Shown: one piece after another, positions 1-8,354 of the stretch
Layout of the letters: every line of letters starts with the position of its first letter
Numbering within the stretch: position 1 is the first letter of the stretch
Assembly: GCF_964253035.1 (NCBI RefSeq)
Contig: NZ_CAXUQL020000001.1
Location: 3,286,001-3,350,000 of the forward strand
Source of the DNA: Pseudorhodoferax sp032153935
GTDB taxonomy: Bacteria > Pseudomonadota > Gammaproteobacteria > Burkholderiales > Burkholderiaceae_C
DNA length: 64,000 bases
Direction of reading: 5' to 3'
The notes under the pieces: generated by a model
The model's input: the letters and a program-made list of their open reading frames with translations, nothing else
Database searches by the model: none
Told to the model about the DNA's origin: nothing
Translations under genes and position numbers: made by a program

Positions 1-2424
1 ACGCAGATCGAGCTGTGGGTGCTGCGTTCGTCCGCCATGTCCGATCTTGGCGATGCACGCGGTGCCCTGCATGCCGTCGAGCAGGCGCGCGCGCTGGATG
101 CGCGGGCGCCGGATTCGTGGCTGGCCGAGGTGCCGGTGCGGATCCGCGGACGCCAGTTCGCCGAGGCCGCTGCGGCGGCCGACCGTGCGCTGGCCCTGGC
201 GCCGCAACTGGCGGAGGCGCGCTACCAGCGCGGCTCGGTCTACCACGTCCTTGGCGACATGCGCGCTGCGATCGCGGCCTACGACCAGGTACTGGCCCTG
301 GAGGCCGATCATCTGGAAGCACGCGTCGCGCGGGCCGGGCTGTACCTGGACATGCGGCGCCATGCCGACGCGGCCACCGACTTGGCGCACCTGCAGCGGC
401 TGTTCGACAAGGAGCCGCGCGCCGCCTACCTGCGCGCGCTGCTGGCCGAGCGCGAAGGCAAGATGGCGCAGGCCAAAGAGCATCTGGCCCAGGTGACGGC
501 GCTGCTGGATCCGGTTCCGGTGGAGTCCATCCAGTACCGCTCGCAGCTGCTGCTGCTCAACGGGCTGGCCCACCTGGGCCTGGGCGAGGCCGAAAAGGCC
601 CAGGCTTACTTCGAGTCTCTGCAGCGGGTCCAGGGCGGGACGCCGGCCTCCAAGCTGCTGGCGCAACTGCAGATACAGCGTGGCGAGACCGAACGCGGCA
701 TCGGTACGCTGGAGGCCTATGTGCGGACTGCACCCGGGGACAAGCAGGCGCTGATGCAACTGGCGGGCGCCTACATGGCGCAAGGCAGGAACGCCCAAGC
801 CATCACGCTGATGCAGGAGGCATTGCGCGGGGAGGACCGGCCCGACCTGCGCGCCGCCCTGGGCATGGGCCTGATCGGCAGCGGCCATACCGGCCAGGGC
901 GTGAACGAACTGGAAGCCGCGCTGCGCAAGGACCCGGGCCAGGCCCAGGCCGGCACCGTACTGGTGGGCCTGTACCTGCGGGCCGGGCAGGGCGCCAAGG
1001 CGGCCAAGGTGGCCCAGGACCTGGTCAAGCGCGCCCCGGACAACGCGGTATTCCAGGATCTGCTGGGCATGGCGCAGGCACAGACCGGTGACACGCAAGC
1101 GGCCAAAGCCGCATTCGAGCGCGCCATGCAGCTGGATGCGGCCTTGACGGCCCCCAAGCTCCACATGGCGCGCCTGGAGATCGGCACGCGCCAGTACGAC
1201 GCGGCCGCCAAGCGGCTGCAGGCACTGCTGGCCGGCGACGAGAAGAACATGGACGTCCTGCTCGAACTGGCCTTGCTGGCCGAGCGGCGCGGCCAGCTGC
1301 CGCAGATGGAGGAATGGCTGCGCAAGGCCGAAGACCATGCGGGCCCGTCGGAACTGCGTCCGGGCCAGGCGCTGGTGGACCTGTACCTGCGCCAGCGCAA
1401 GCCCGGCCCGGCGCTGGAGGCGGCGCGGCGTGTCTATGCCAAGGCACCGCCGGACGACCTGCCGACCCAGATCGCCTACGGGCGGGCCCAGGCAGCCAAC
1501 GGCGAGCGCATGGGTGCCCGTGCGGCCTACACGGCGGCCTCGCGGCAGGCCGATGCCAATGCGCCGCTGCAGGTGCGCATCGCTTCGTTGCAACTGGCCG
1601 TCCAGCACGTCGAGGGCGCGGCCTACAGCCTGGACAAGGCCTTGACGGCGCGGCCAGACTTTCTACCGGCCCAGGCGTTGATGGTGGACGTGGACATCCT
1701 GCGCAAGGACCTGGCCGGGGCGGAGCGCCGCGCCCGGCGGATCGTCGAGCAGCATCCCAAGCTCGCCGTTGGCTACAGCCTGCAGGGCGATGCCGCCATG
1801 GCGCGCGGGCAGCAGGGCGCTGCCATCGAGTTGTACCGGCGCGCACACCAGACCGAACCCTCCACCGACACATTCCTGCGGCTGTCCGACGTGCTGTGGA
1901 CTGTCGAGGGTGGCAAGCCCGCGGTGCAGTTCGCCGAGCAATGGTCGCGTCAACGGCCGGGGGATGCGCAAGCGCAGCGGGCGCTCGCCGATGCCTATGC
2001 CCGTGCTGGCCAGTTCGCCCATGCGCGGACCGCCTACGAGGCCTTGATCAAAGCCGCGCCGCAGGATGCGGAGCTGCTGAACAACCTGGCCAATGTGCTG
2101 CTGCGCCTGAAGGACCCCGGCGCGGTGGCCGTCGCCGAGCGCGCCCTGGCATTGTTGCCGACCGATGCCAGCGTGCTGGACACGCTCGGCTGGGCGCTGT
2201 TCCAGGCGGGTGGCGACAAGCAGCGTGAGCGCGCGCTGGGCCTGTTGCGCGATGCCCGCCTGCGTGCGCCGGCAAACCCCACCATCCGCTACCACCTCGC
2301 GGCGGTGCTGGCCCAATCGGGCCGCACGGCGGAAGCCCGTGCCGAAGCGCGGGGCGCGCTGGATGCGGGAGAGTCGTTCGAATACCGGACAGAAGTGCAA
2401 CAGTTGCTCCAAACCCTGCGCTGA
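1..2424 (+). CDS. prsT: PEP-CTERM system TPR-repeat protein PrsT-like (5' partial)
   Basis: The reading frame is open from the first base, so the N-terminus, including any lipoprotein signal, lies outside the window. About 807 residues are visible and consist almost entirely of tandem 34-residue TPR-like units (recurring A-x-x-x-Y/L, G and A-x-P positions). This matches the long TPR lipoprotein PrsT that accompanies PEP-CTERM/exosortase systems in betaproteobacteria. The next gene encodes a PEP-CTERM protein, which supports the call. Its role is probably as a scaffold for export or processing of exopolysaccharide-associated proteins; that is inference. A generic TPR protein remains possible because the diagnostic N-terminus is missing. 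Confidence 0.75.
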   Translation, partial: TQIELWVLRSSAMSDLGDARGALHAVEQARALDARAPDSWLAEVPVRIRGRQFAEAAAAADRALALAPQLAEARYQRGSVYHVLGDMRAAIAAYDQVLALEADHLEARVARAGLYLDMRRHADAATDLAHLQRLFDKEPRAAYLRALLAEREGKMAQAKEHLAQVTALLDPVPVESIQYRSQLLLLNGLAHLGLGEAEKAQAYFESLQRVQGGTPASKLLAQLQIQRGETERGIGTLEAYVRTAPGDKQALMQLAGAYMAQGRNAQAITLMQEALRGEDRPDLRAALGMGLIGSGHTGQGVNELEAALRKDPGQAQAGTVLVGLYLRAGQGAKAAKVAQDLVKRAPDNAVFQDLLGMAQAQTGDTQAAKAAFERAMQLDAALTAPKLHMARLEIGTRQYDAAAKRLQALLAGDEKNMDVLLELALLAERRGQLPQMEEWLRKAEDHAGPSELRPGQALVDLYLRQRKPGPALEAARRVYAKAPPDDLPTQIAYGRAQAANGERMGARAAYTAASRQADANAPLQVRIASLQLAVQHVEGAAYSLDKALTARPDFLPAQALMVDVDILRKDLAGAERRARRIVEQHPKLAVGYSLQGDAAMARGQQGAAIELYRRAHQTEPSTDTFLRLSDVLWTVEGGKPAVQFAEQWSRQRPGDAQAQRALADAYARAGQFAHARTAYEALIKAAPQDAELLNNLANVLLRLKDPGAVAVAERALALLPTDASVLDTLGWALFQAGGDKQRERALGLLRDARLRAPANPTIRYHLAAVLAQSGRTAEARAEARGALDAGESFEYRTEVQQLLQTLR

Positions 2425-2474
2425 TTTGTCGGATTTTTATGCATCCAAATGTTTCGTTCACAGTGTGTTATGGC

Positions 2475-2487
2475 CAACGCATTGATT
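2475..2487 (-). promoter_or_regulatory. IHF-like binding site
   Basis: Read on the - strand, the 13 bases AATCAATGCGTTG match the IHF consensus WATCAANNNNTTR at every defined position. The site lies about 50 bp upstream of the expected start of the sigma54-type promoter, where IHF normally bends DNA so that an enhancer-binding protein can reach the polymerase. IHF binding itself is inferred. Confidence 0.5.
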
Positions 2488-2504
2488 TGTAAAGAAATTT
2501 TTTG

Positions 2505-2521
2505 TTGGCACGGATTTGGCT
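2505..2521 (+). promoter_or_regulatory. sigma54 (RpoN) -24/-12 promoter of the PEP-CTERM gene
   Basis: TTGGCACG, then four bases, then TGGCT matches the -24/-12 consensus TTGGCACG-N4-TTGCW with one mismatch in the -12 element and the required spacing. Transcription would start near 2532, leaving a leader of about 37 nt with a GGAGGA ribosome binding site at 2555-2560. PEP-CTERM genes are known to be RpoN-dependent through the PrsK/PrsR pair, which fits the content of this locus. Confidence 0.65.
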
Positions 2522-2568
2522 TACAAGTTCGCGAATATTGTTTCGAATTCGACCGGAGGACCTTTCAG

Positions 2569-3387
2569 ATGAGCAAGAACAAGCTGCTGCCGCTGTTGAC
2601 AGGGGTGGCATTGACGGTGATGGCTGGTGGCGCATGGGCCGATTGGTCGTTCAACAACAAGTACCAGTCCAGCAACGTGGCCACCGACCAGGGTGTCACG
2701 GCTACGGCCACGGCTTACTACATCGCCAACAGCAGCGGCAACGCCTTCGTGGCGAAGACCGACAAGGTGTCGGCCACGAACACCAAGCTCACCTTCAATG
2801 GCACCTCGGGCCTGGGCGTGTCGTCGAACGGCGAGAGCGGCAGCCCCAACCACGCCGTGGACAACACGGCGCGCACGGACATGGTCCTGTTCAGCTTCAG
2901 TGGCCTCGTCGAGCTGGACTATGTGTCGCTGGGCTGGACCAGCAACAGCAACGGCTCCAGCACCAGCAACAGCCGCGACGCCGACTTCAGCGTGCTGCGT
3001 TACAAGTACCTGGATCTGCCCACGACCAAAGACAACACGCCCTACACCATCGTCGGCAAGACCTGGGAAACGCTGATGACCGAGGGCTGGGAACTGGTCT
3101 CCGACGTCGATGGCAAGGACGCCAAGAAGTACGCTGTGAACGGCCAGGACAACACCCAGGTCGAGGACAAGGTCTCCAGCTGGTGGATCGTCAGTGCGTT
3201 CAACACCGGCTTCGGCGGCAACAGCGGCCTGTCCGGTGGCAACGACTTCTTCAAGCTGGCCAGCCTGTCCGGCACGGTGCATGAGCGTCCGACCACCGAA
3301 GTCCCGGAGCCCACCTCGCTGGCGTTGCTGGGCCTGGCTGCGCTGGGCCTGGCGGCCACGCGCCGGCGCATCCAGCGCAAGGCCTGA
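2569..3387 (+). CDS. PEP-CTERM sorting domain protein
   Basis: 272 residues. The N-terminus is a Sec signal (MSKNK, then a hydrophobic stretch, then AWA cleavage near residue 22). The C-terminus holds the tripartite PEP-CTERM sorting signal: VPEPTSLALL, a hydrophobic helix, then an RRR cluster at the extreme end. Such proteins are processed by an exosortase and anchored or exported with exopolysaccharide. The body is rich in Thr, Ser, Asn and Gly and has no enzyme motif I recognise. Start chosen at the ATG after GGAGGA; the longer upstream frame has no ribosome binding site and would place the signal peptide internally. Regulated by the sigma54-type promoter just upstream. Confidence 0.9.
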   Translation: MSKNKLLPLLTGVALTVMAGGAWADWSFNNKYQSSNVATDQGVTATATAYYIANSSGNAFVAKTDKVSATNTKLTFNGTSGLGVSSNGESGSPNHAVDNTARTDMVLFSFSGLVELDYVSLGWTSNSNGSSTSNSRDADFSVLRYKYLDLPTTKDNTPYTIVGKTWETLMTEGWELVSDVDGKDAKKYAVNGQDNTQVEDKVSSWWIVSAFNTGFGGNSGLSGGNDFFKLASLSGTVHERPTTEVPEPTSLALLGLAALGLAATRRRIQRKA

Positions 3388-3410
3388 GCGGCGGGAGGCT
3401 CAGACAAGGA

Positions 3411-3440
3411 AAAAACGGCGCCCCGCGGGGCGCCGTTTTT
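3411..3440. terminator. Bidirectional intrinsic terminator
   Basis: A perfect 30-bp palindrome: a GC-rich stem (CGGCGCCCCG and its complement) flanked by A5 on the left and T5 on the right. It lies between the converging PEP-CTERM gene (+) and CoA transferase gene (-), so it can terminate both. Confidence 0.9.
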
Positions 3441-3458
3441 CTTTTGGAAGCGGTATCT

Positions 3459-4706
3459 TCAGACCGTGCCGCTGGCGCGCAGGGCAGCGATGTCGCCGTC
3501 CTGCAGGCCCAGTTCGCGCAGGACCTCGTCCGTGTGCTGCCCCAGTGCCGGCGGTGCGTTGCGCAGCACCGGCGGATGCTCCGACAGCCGCAGGGGGCTG
3601 GCTACGCCGGCCACCGCCGCGATGCCGTCGCCCGCGTCGCGCGGCAGATCCAGGCGCAGGCCGCGCGCCACCACGTGGGGATCGGCAAAGGCCTGGCCGA
3701 TGTCGTTGATCGGGCCGCAGGGCACGGCCTTGTCTTCCAGCAGCGCCACCCACTGCGCCGTGCTGCGCTGGCGCGTGAGCTCTTCCATGGCAGGTATCAG
3801 CGTCGTGCGGTGGTGCACGCGTGCCGTGTTGGTGGCAAAGCGCGCGTCGCGCGACCACTCTGGCCGGCCCGCCGCCTCGCACCAGCGCGCGAACTGGCCG
3901 TCGTTGCCGATGGCCAGCAGCATGGCGCCATCCGCCGTCGGAAAGTCCTGGTAGGGCGCCAGGCTCGGGTGTGAGTTGCCCTGGCGCTGCGGCACCTTGC
4001 CGGTGTTGAGGTAGCCGGCCGCCTGGTTGGCCAGGATGGCCATGCCCACGTCCAGCAGGGCCATGTCGACGTGCTGGCCACGGCCCGTCTGCTCGCGCGC
4101 GCGCAAGGCCGCCAGCACGGCGGTGGACGCGTAGACGCCCGTGAACAGGTCGGTCAACGCGACCCCGACGCGCACACCGCCGCCGCCGGGCTCGCCATCG
4201 GCGCGGCCGGTGATGCTCATCATGCCGCTGGACGCCTGGATCAGCAGGTCGTAGCCCGCACGCTCGGCGTAGGGGCCGGTCTGGCCAAAGCCCGTCACCG
4301 AACAGTAGACCAGCCGCGGGTTCAGCGCCGACAGGCTGGCGTAGTCCAGCCCGTACTTGGCTAGGCCGCCCACCTTGAAGTTCTCCACCAGCACATCGGC
4401 CTGCTCGGCCAGTTGCCGGATCAGGGCCTGGCCTTGCGGCTTGGACATGTCGATGGTGACGGAGCGCTTGTTGCGGTTGCAGGCGGCGAAGTAGCTGGCC
4501 TGGTCGGTGTCCTGGCCCTGCGCATCCTGCAGGAAGGGCGGCCCCCAGTGGCGCGTGTCGTCGCCGGCACCCGGCAGCTCGACCTTGACCACGTCGGCAC
4601 CCAGGTCGGCCAGGATCTGAGTGCACCAGGGTCCGGCCAGCACGCGCGACAGGTCCAGCACCTTGACGCCGGCCAGCGCGCCGGCTGCAGGAGATGCCTC
4701 AGCCAT
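3459..4706 (-). CDS. CaiB/BaiF family CoA transferase, probable succinyl-CoA:glutarate CoA-transferase
   Basis: 415 residues, normal for family III CoA transferases. It starts with GALAGVKVLDLSRVLAGPW and has the family features: GADVVKVE, the NRNKRS(V)TIDM block, and the Asp-containing GYDLLIQASSG segment that carries the catalytic aspartate in this family. It lies 2 bp downstream of glutaryl-CoA dehydrogenase, so the likely job is activation of glutarate to glutaryl-CoA with succinyl-CoA as donor, as in the mammalian SUGCT pairing. Substrate is inferred from context; the fold is certain. Confidence 0.88.
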   Translation of the reverse strand: MAEASPAAGALAGVKVLDLSRVLAGPWCTQILADLGADVVKVELPGAGDDTRHWGPPFLQDAQGQDTDQASYFAACNRNKRSVTIDMSKPQGQALIRQLAEQADVLVENFKVGGLAKYGLDYASLSALNPRLVYCSVTGFGQTGPYAERAGYDLLIQASSGMMSITGRADGEPGGGGVRVGVALTDLFTGVYASTAVLAALRAREQTGRGQHVDMALLDVGMAILANQAAGYLNTGKVPQRQGNSHPSLAPYQDFPTADGAMLLAIGNDGQFARWCEAAGRPEWSRDARFATNTARVHHRTTLIPAMEELTRQRSTAQWVALLEDKAVPCGPINDIGQAFADPHVVARGLRLDLPRDAGDGIAAVAGVASPLRLSEHPPVLRNAPPALGQHTDEVLRELGLQDGDIAALRASGTV

Positions 4707-4708
4707 GT

Positions 4709-5905
4709 TCAGTTGGCGAAGGCCGCGATGCCGGTCTGCGCGCGCCCCAGGATCAGCGCATGCACGTCGTGCGTGCCCTCGTAGGTGTTGACCACTTCCA
4801 GGTTCACCAGGTGGCGTGCCACGCCGAACTCATCGGAGATGCCGTTGCCGCCCAGCATGTCGCGCGCCAGGCGCGCGATGTCCAGTGCCTTGCCGCAGTT
4901 GTTGCGCTTGATCAGCGAGGTGATCTCCACCACGTTCTGGTGCTCGTCCTTGATGCGGCCCACGCGCAGCGCGGCCTGCAGGCCCAGCGCGATCTCGGTC
5001 TGCATGTCGGCCAGCTTCTTCTGCACCAGCTGGTTGGCGGCCAGCGGGCGGCCGAACTGCTTGCGGTCCAACGTGTACTGCAGCGCCGTGTGCCAGCAGA
5101 ACTCGGCCGCTCCCATCGCGCCCCAGGCGATGCCGAAGCGCGCGCTGTTCAGGCAGGTGAACGGGCCCTTCAGGCCCTGGACTTCGGGGAAGGCGTTCTC
5201 TTCGGGCACGAACACATCGTCCATGACGATCTCACCCGTGATGGAAGCACGCAGACCCACCTTGCCGTGGATCGCGGGTGCGGTCAGGCCCTTCATGCCC
5301 TTTTCCAGCACGAAGCCGCGGATCGGGCCGAGTTGGCCGCCAGCGGACACTTCCTTGGCCCAGACCACGAACACGTCGGCGATCGGCGAGTTGGTGATCC
5401 ACATCTTGCTGCCCTTGAGCTTGTAGCCGCCGTCCACCTTGTAGGCGCGCGTGGCCATGGAGCCGGGGTCCGAGCCGTGGTCGGGTTCGGTCAGGCCGAA
5501 GCAGCCGATGAACTCACCGCTGGCAAGCTTGGGCAGGTACTTCTGCTTCTGCGCTTCGGTGCCGAATTCGTTGATCGGCACCATCACCAGGGAGGACTGC
5601 ACCGAGGCCATGGAGCGGAAGCCCGAGTCCACGCGTTCGACTTCGCGCGCCACCAGGCCGTAGCTCACGTAGTTCAGGCCGGCGCCGCCATACTGCGTGG
5701 GGATCGTGGGGCCAAGCAGGCCCAGTTCACCCATCTCGCGAAAGATCGAGGTGTCCACCGACTCGTTGCGGAACATGGACTGCACGCGCGGCATCAGCCG
5801 GTCCTGGCAGTAGGCACGTGCCGCGTCGCGGATCATGCGCTCGTCCTCGGTCAGTTGCTGGTCGAGCAGAAAGGGGTCTTGCCAGTCGAAGCGCGTGGTG
5901 GCCAT
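4709..5905 (-). CDS. gcdH: Glutaryl-CoA dehydrogenase
   Basis: 398 residues with the complete acyl-CoA dehydrogenase layout. The glutaryl-CoA dehydrogenase hallmarks are present: the N-terminal FDWQDPFLLDQQLTEDERM, CFGLTEPDHGSDPGSM in the substrate/FAD loop, KMWITNSPIADVFVVWAK, and the C-terminal NTYEGTHDVHALILGR with the catalytic glutamate. It oxidises and decarboxylates glutaryl-CoA to crotonyl-CoA in lysine, tryptophan and glutarate breakdown, passing electrons to ETF. First gene of a two-gene operon with the CoA transferase. The start codon follows a GGAG-like site and the neighbour diverges. Confidence 0.95.
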   Translation of the reverse strand: MATTRFDWQDPFLLDQQLTEDERMIRDAARAYCQDRLMPRVQSMFRNESVDTSIFREMGELGLLGPTIPTQYGGAGLNYVSYGLVAREVERVDSGFRSMASVQSSLVMVPINEFGTEAQKQKYLPKLASGEFIGCFGLTEPDHGSDPGSMATRAYKVDGGYKLKGSKMWITNSPIADVFVVWAKEVSAGGQLGPIRGFVLEKGMKGLTAPAIHGKVGLRASITGEIVMDDVFVPEENAFPEVQGLKGPFTCLNSARFGIAWGAMGAAEFCWHTALQYTLDRKQFGRPLAANQLVQKKLADMQTEIALGLQAALRVGRIKDEHQNVVEITSLIKRNNCGKALDIARLARDMLGGNGISDEFGVARHLVNLEVVNTYEGTHDVHALILGRAQTGIAAFAN

Positions 5906-6004
5906 GGGGTCTCCTCAAGGGGCTGATTGCAAAGGCGCCCATCCTAGCCGCGGCTGAGGGGGGGCGGCAAACGATGATTCTTGATCGAGATATGAGGTCG
6001 AAGA

Positions 6005-6044
6005 ATATTTAGCTGCTTTCTCGGCGGTTTGGTGCGCTCTAAAT
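6005..6044. promoter_or_regulatory. Possible LysR-type operator in the gcdH/lysR divergent region
   Basis: ATATTTAG at 6005-6012 and CTAAATGT ending just inside the LysR start form an imperfect inverted repeat (7 of 8 positions) in the AT-rich part of the 139-bp divergent intergenic region. Position and symmetry suit a LysR autoregulatory site; no known consensus is matched exactly. Confidence 0.3.
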
Positions 6045-6971
6045 GTGTATATTTCGAATACTTTGCGCCGCAAGCTCCCGTCTACCCAGGCCCTGGTCTG
6101 TTTCGAGGCGGCCGCCCGCCACGAAAGCTATACGCGCGCCGCACAGGAACTCGCGCTGACCCAGGGCGCCGTGTCGCGGCAGATCGCCGCGCTGGAGGCG
6201 TTCGTGGGCATCGTGCTGTTCCGCCGCACGCGCCATGGGGTGGCCCTGACCGACAGCGGACGCGACTACGCGCGCCAGGTGGCACGGCGGCTCGATGCGC
6301 TCGAGCTGGACACCGTGAACGCCATGGCGCGCCAGCACAGCGGCAACTCGCTGGCGCTGGCGGCCGTGGCCACGTTCGCCACGCGCTGGCTGATCCCGCG
6401 CCTGCCGGCCCTGGCCCAGCGGCACCCGCAGATCACCGTCAACATCGAGACGCGCACGCGGCCCTTCCTGTTCAGCGACGACGGCTTCGATGCGGCGTTG
6501 TACGCCGGCACCCCGGAGCAGGTGCAGAACTGGCCCGGCACCAGTGCCGTGCTGCTCATGAGCGAGGAGGTGCTGCCGGTCTGCAGCGCAGCCTTGCTGC
6601 AGGGCCGCAGCGCGCTCACGCCCGCGCAGGTCGCTGAACTGCCGCTGCTGCAGCAGAGCACCCGCCCGGACGCCTGGCGACTGTGGTTCGAGGCCATGGG
6701 CGTACAGGCTGCGCACTGGCAGAGCGGGCCACGCTACGAGCTGTTCTCGATGTCGGCCACGGCCGCTGCGCACGGGCTCGGTGTGGCGCTGGTGCCGCGC
6801 ATGCTCGTCGCCCAGGATCTGGCGCGTGGCGACCTCGTGCTGGCCTGCGACCGTGCCCTGCGCGGCAGCCGCGGCTACTACCTGGTCAGCCCCGAGCGGC
6901 GCGATCCGCCCGCCGCGTTGGCGCTGTTCCGCGATTGGTTGATGGAGTGCGCGCAAGCCAACGCGGGCTGA
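6045..6971 (+). CDS. LysR-family regulator, GcvA-like, probable activator of the gcdH operon
   Basis: 308 residues: an N-terminal winged helix (LPSTQALVCFEAAARHESYTRAAQEL is the typical LysR start, followed by the helix-turn-helix TQGAVSRQI) and a periplasmic-binding-protein-like effector domain. It resembles the GcvA subgroup. It is divergent from gcdH and its CoA transferase, the arrangement seen for GcdR-type glutarate regulators. The annotated start is GTG at 6045, with no clear Shine-Dalgarno site; a TTG a few codons downstream is also possible. Confidence 0.85.
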   Translation: MYISNTLRRKLPSTQALVCFEAAARHESYTRAAQELALTQGAVSRQIAALEAFVGIVLFRRTRHGVALTDSGRDYARQVARRLDALELDTVNAMARQHSGNSLALAAVATFATRWLIPRLPALAQRHPQITVNIETRTRPFLFSDDGFDAALYAGTPEQVQNWPGTSAVLLMSEEVLPVCSAALLQGRSALTPAQVAELPLLQQSTRPDAWRLWFEAMGVQAAHWQSGPRYELFSMSATAAAHGLGVALVPRMLVAQDLARGDLVLACDRALRGSRGYYLVSPERRDPPAALALFRDWLMECAQANAG

Positions 6972-7189
6972 GCCACGCAAGCTCGGGTTTTCCCAGGTGT
7001 CGAAGCCACTTACACAGATGGCCCCGCCTTGCAAGTGATCTGTTTCACGCTGTCCGCGCTCGTGTGCAACTTCTTGATTTTTCGTGATTTATTTGGTGGG
7101 AGAGTAACTGGCTCGCAGATTGCTATGTGGCATGCATGCTGGAAGTCATCGTTATTTTGTATGTAATTTTCCTGGCGGTCGGGCTTCGC

Positions 7190-7329
7190 AAGATCCCATG
7201 ACGGCGCGCAGCACTCGCTCGCGCGCCTGCGCGGCCGGGTCGTAGAGCCGTTGCGCCAGGAAAGCAAGGGAGCAGGCTGGCGGCGACTACGGCCGTGAAC
7301 GCCTGCATTTCGTCCATGCTGGTCTTCAT
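7190..7329 (-). pseudogene. Remnant of a LysR-like regulator gene
   Basis: From an ATG at 7329 the frame reads MKTSMDEMQAFTAVVAAS, a typical LysR N-terminus. It then loses homology after about 20 residues. A different frame just downstream reads QRLYDPAAQARERVLRAVMG, plausible as a regulator C-terminus. This looks like an internally deleted, frameshifted relic. The rest of the 6972-7333 intergenic stretch holds nothing I recognise and is AT-richer than its surroundings. Confidence 0.35.
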
Positions 7330-7333
7330 GGCC

Positions 7334-7666
7334 TCAGTGGCCCGTGGTCGCAGAGAACAGGTTGATCACCAGCACGCCGGCGACGATCAGGCCCATGCCC
7401 GCCAGCGCGGGTGCATCCAGCCGCTGACCGAACAGCACGAAAGCCACCACCGCCGTGATTACGATGCCCACGCCGGACCAGATCGCGTAGGCCACTCCCA
7501 CCGGCATGCTGCGCAGCACCAGCGACAGGCAGTAGAACGAGGCGGCATAGCCCAGCGCCGTCGCCAGCGCGGGCCCTGGCCGCGTGAAGCTGTCCGAGGC
7601 CTTGAGCATCGCCGTGGCGAACACCTCCAGCACGATGGCCGCGCCGAGGAACAGGTAGGTCGTCAT
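7334..7666 (-). CDS. SMR family multidrug efflux protein, EmrE/QacE type
   Basis: 110 residues, the same length as EmrE, with four predicted membrane helices. The key membrane glutamate is present in helix 1 (IVLEVFATAMLK), as are the helix 3 block VAYAIWSGVGIV and the GQRLD loop that mark the drug/proton antiporter (QacC) subgroup rather than the guanidinium exporter subgroup. It works as an antiparallel dimer in the inner membrane. The start ATG overlaps the stop of the TetR gene by 4 bp, so the two are co-transcribed and probably controlled by that repressor. Confidence 0.9.
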   Translation of the reverse strand: MTTYLFLGAAIVLEVFATAMLKASDSFTRPGPALATALGYAASFYCLSLVLRSMPVGVAYAIWSGVGIVITAVVAFVLFGQRLDAPALAGMGLIVAGVLVINLFSATTGH

Positions 7667-8217
7667 GCCTTGGCCGCCTCGCTGCGCGCGAGCAGCGCAT
7701 CCTGCAGGGCCTGGCGCTCCCTGGCCGACAGTTTGTAGATGCCCAGCAGGTCGGACAGCCACAGGCCGTCCGCCGCCAGCCGCACGATGAGGTCCTGCGT
7801 GCCTTCGGCGTTGTCGCGCCGGCAGCTGCCGACCCAGTCGCTCCACTGGCGCGCCAGCGGCCGCTCGACCACGCAGGCCGCGAGCACGGCGCGCCAGCGG
7901 CGCGTCACATGGCGCCGCGTGCCTGCGCGCACGGTGGCGCGCAGGTAGCTGGCGGCCCCCAGCGGGCTGCCGCCATGGCGCGCGGCATCGCGGCCCAGGT
8001 CGTCCAGGAATTCGGCCTGCGTGCTGTTCCACAGGGCCTGCAGCAAGGCCTCGCGCGTGCCGAAGTGGTGCTGCACTGCGCCCTTGGTCACGCCGGCTGC
8101 TTCGGCCACGCTGCCGATGGACAGCGGCGCGCCCTCGGTCAGGAGATCGGCGGCGGCCGCGAGGATGCGGGCGTGCACCTCGACCGGGGCGCGGGTGCGT
8201 TTGCGGAGATCGTCCAT
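7663..8217 (-). CDS. TetR-family repressor
   Basis: 184 residues. The N-terminal helix-turn-helix is clear (ARILAAAADLLTEGAPLSIGSVAEAAGVTKGAVQHHFGTREALLQAL); the C-terminal ligand-binding domain is variable as usual. It is the first gene of the operon with the SMR pump, so it most likely represses itself and the pump and is released by a cationic drug. A perfect inverted repeat lies 14 bp upstream of its start. Confidence 0.9.
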   Translation of the reverse strand: MDDLRKRTRAPVEVHARILAAAADLLTEGAPLSIGSVAEAAGVTKGAVQHHFGTREALLQALWNSTQAEFLDDLGRDAARHGGSPLGAASYLRATVRAGTRRHVTRRWRAVLAACVVERPLARQWSDWVGSCRRDNAEGTQDLIVRLAADGLWLSDLLGIYKLSARERQALQDALLARSEAAKA

Positions 8218-8230
8218 GGTGCTTTCGAAG

Positions 8231-8244
8231 AATACGAGTGTATT
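8231..8244. promoter_or_regulatory. Putative TetR operator
   Basis: AATAC, four bases, GTATT: a perfect palindrome in the AT-rich leader of the tetR-SMR operon, located where a repressor would cover the promoter. Confidence 0.5.
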
Positions 8245-8282
8245 TTAATGAAGCGCTGATCGGCCGTGCGGCGCGCCTGCGA

Positions 8283-8324
8283 TGACCTTCGTCATGCGTC
8301 TGCCCAGGGTCGGCTGGCTATGCT
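8283..8324 (+). promoter_or_regulatory. Shared T6SS promoter, copy 1 (tssJ operon)
   Basis: TGACCTTCG (8283-8291), 4 nt, weak -35 GCGTCT (8296-8301), 17 nt, -10 TATGCT (8319-8324). The same box-N4-(-35)-N17-(-10) layout precedes five other T6SS units in this window. Expected transcription start is about 8331, upstream of the tssJ ATG at 8355. Confidence 0.55.
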
Positions 8325-8354
8325 GGCCGCCAGGGTTTCCCTTGGGGGATACGG

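Noticed and set aside
2449..2568. N-terminal extension of the PEP-CTERM protein
   Set aside because: It would bury the signal peptide and overlap the sigma54-type promoter; the ATG at 2569 follows a good GGAGGA site.
4694..5926. Long + strand ORF of 410 codons across the gcdH region
   Set aside because: It is the antisense shadow of gcdH; composition is His/Arg/Ala-rich nonsense and the - strand product is unmistakable.
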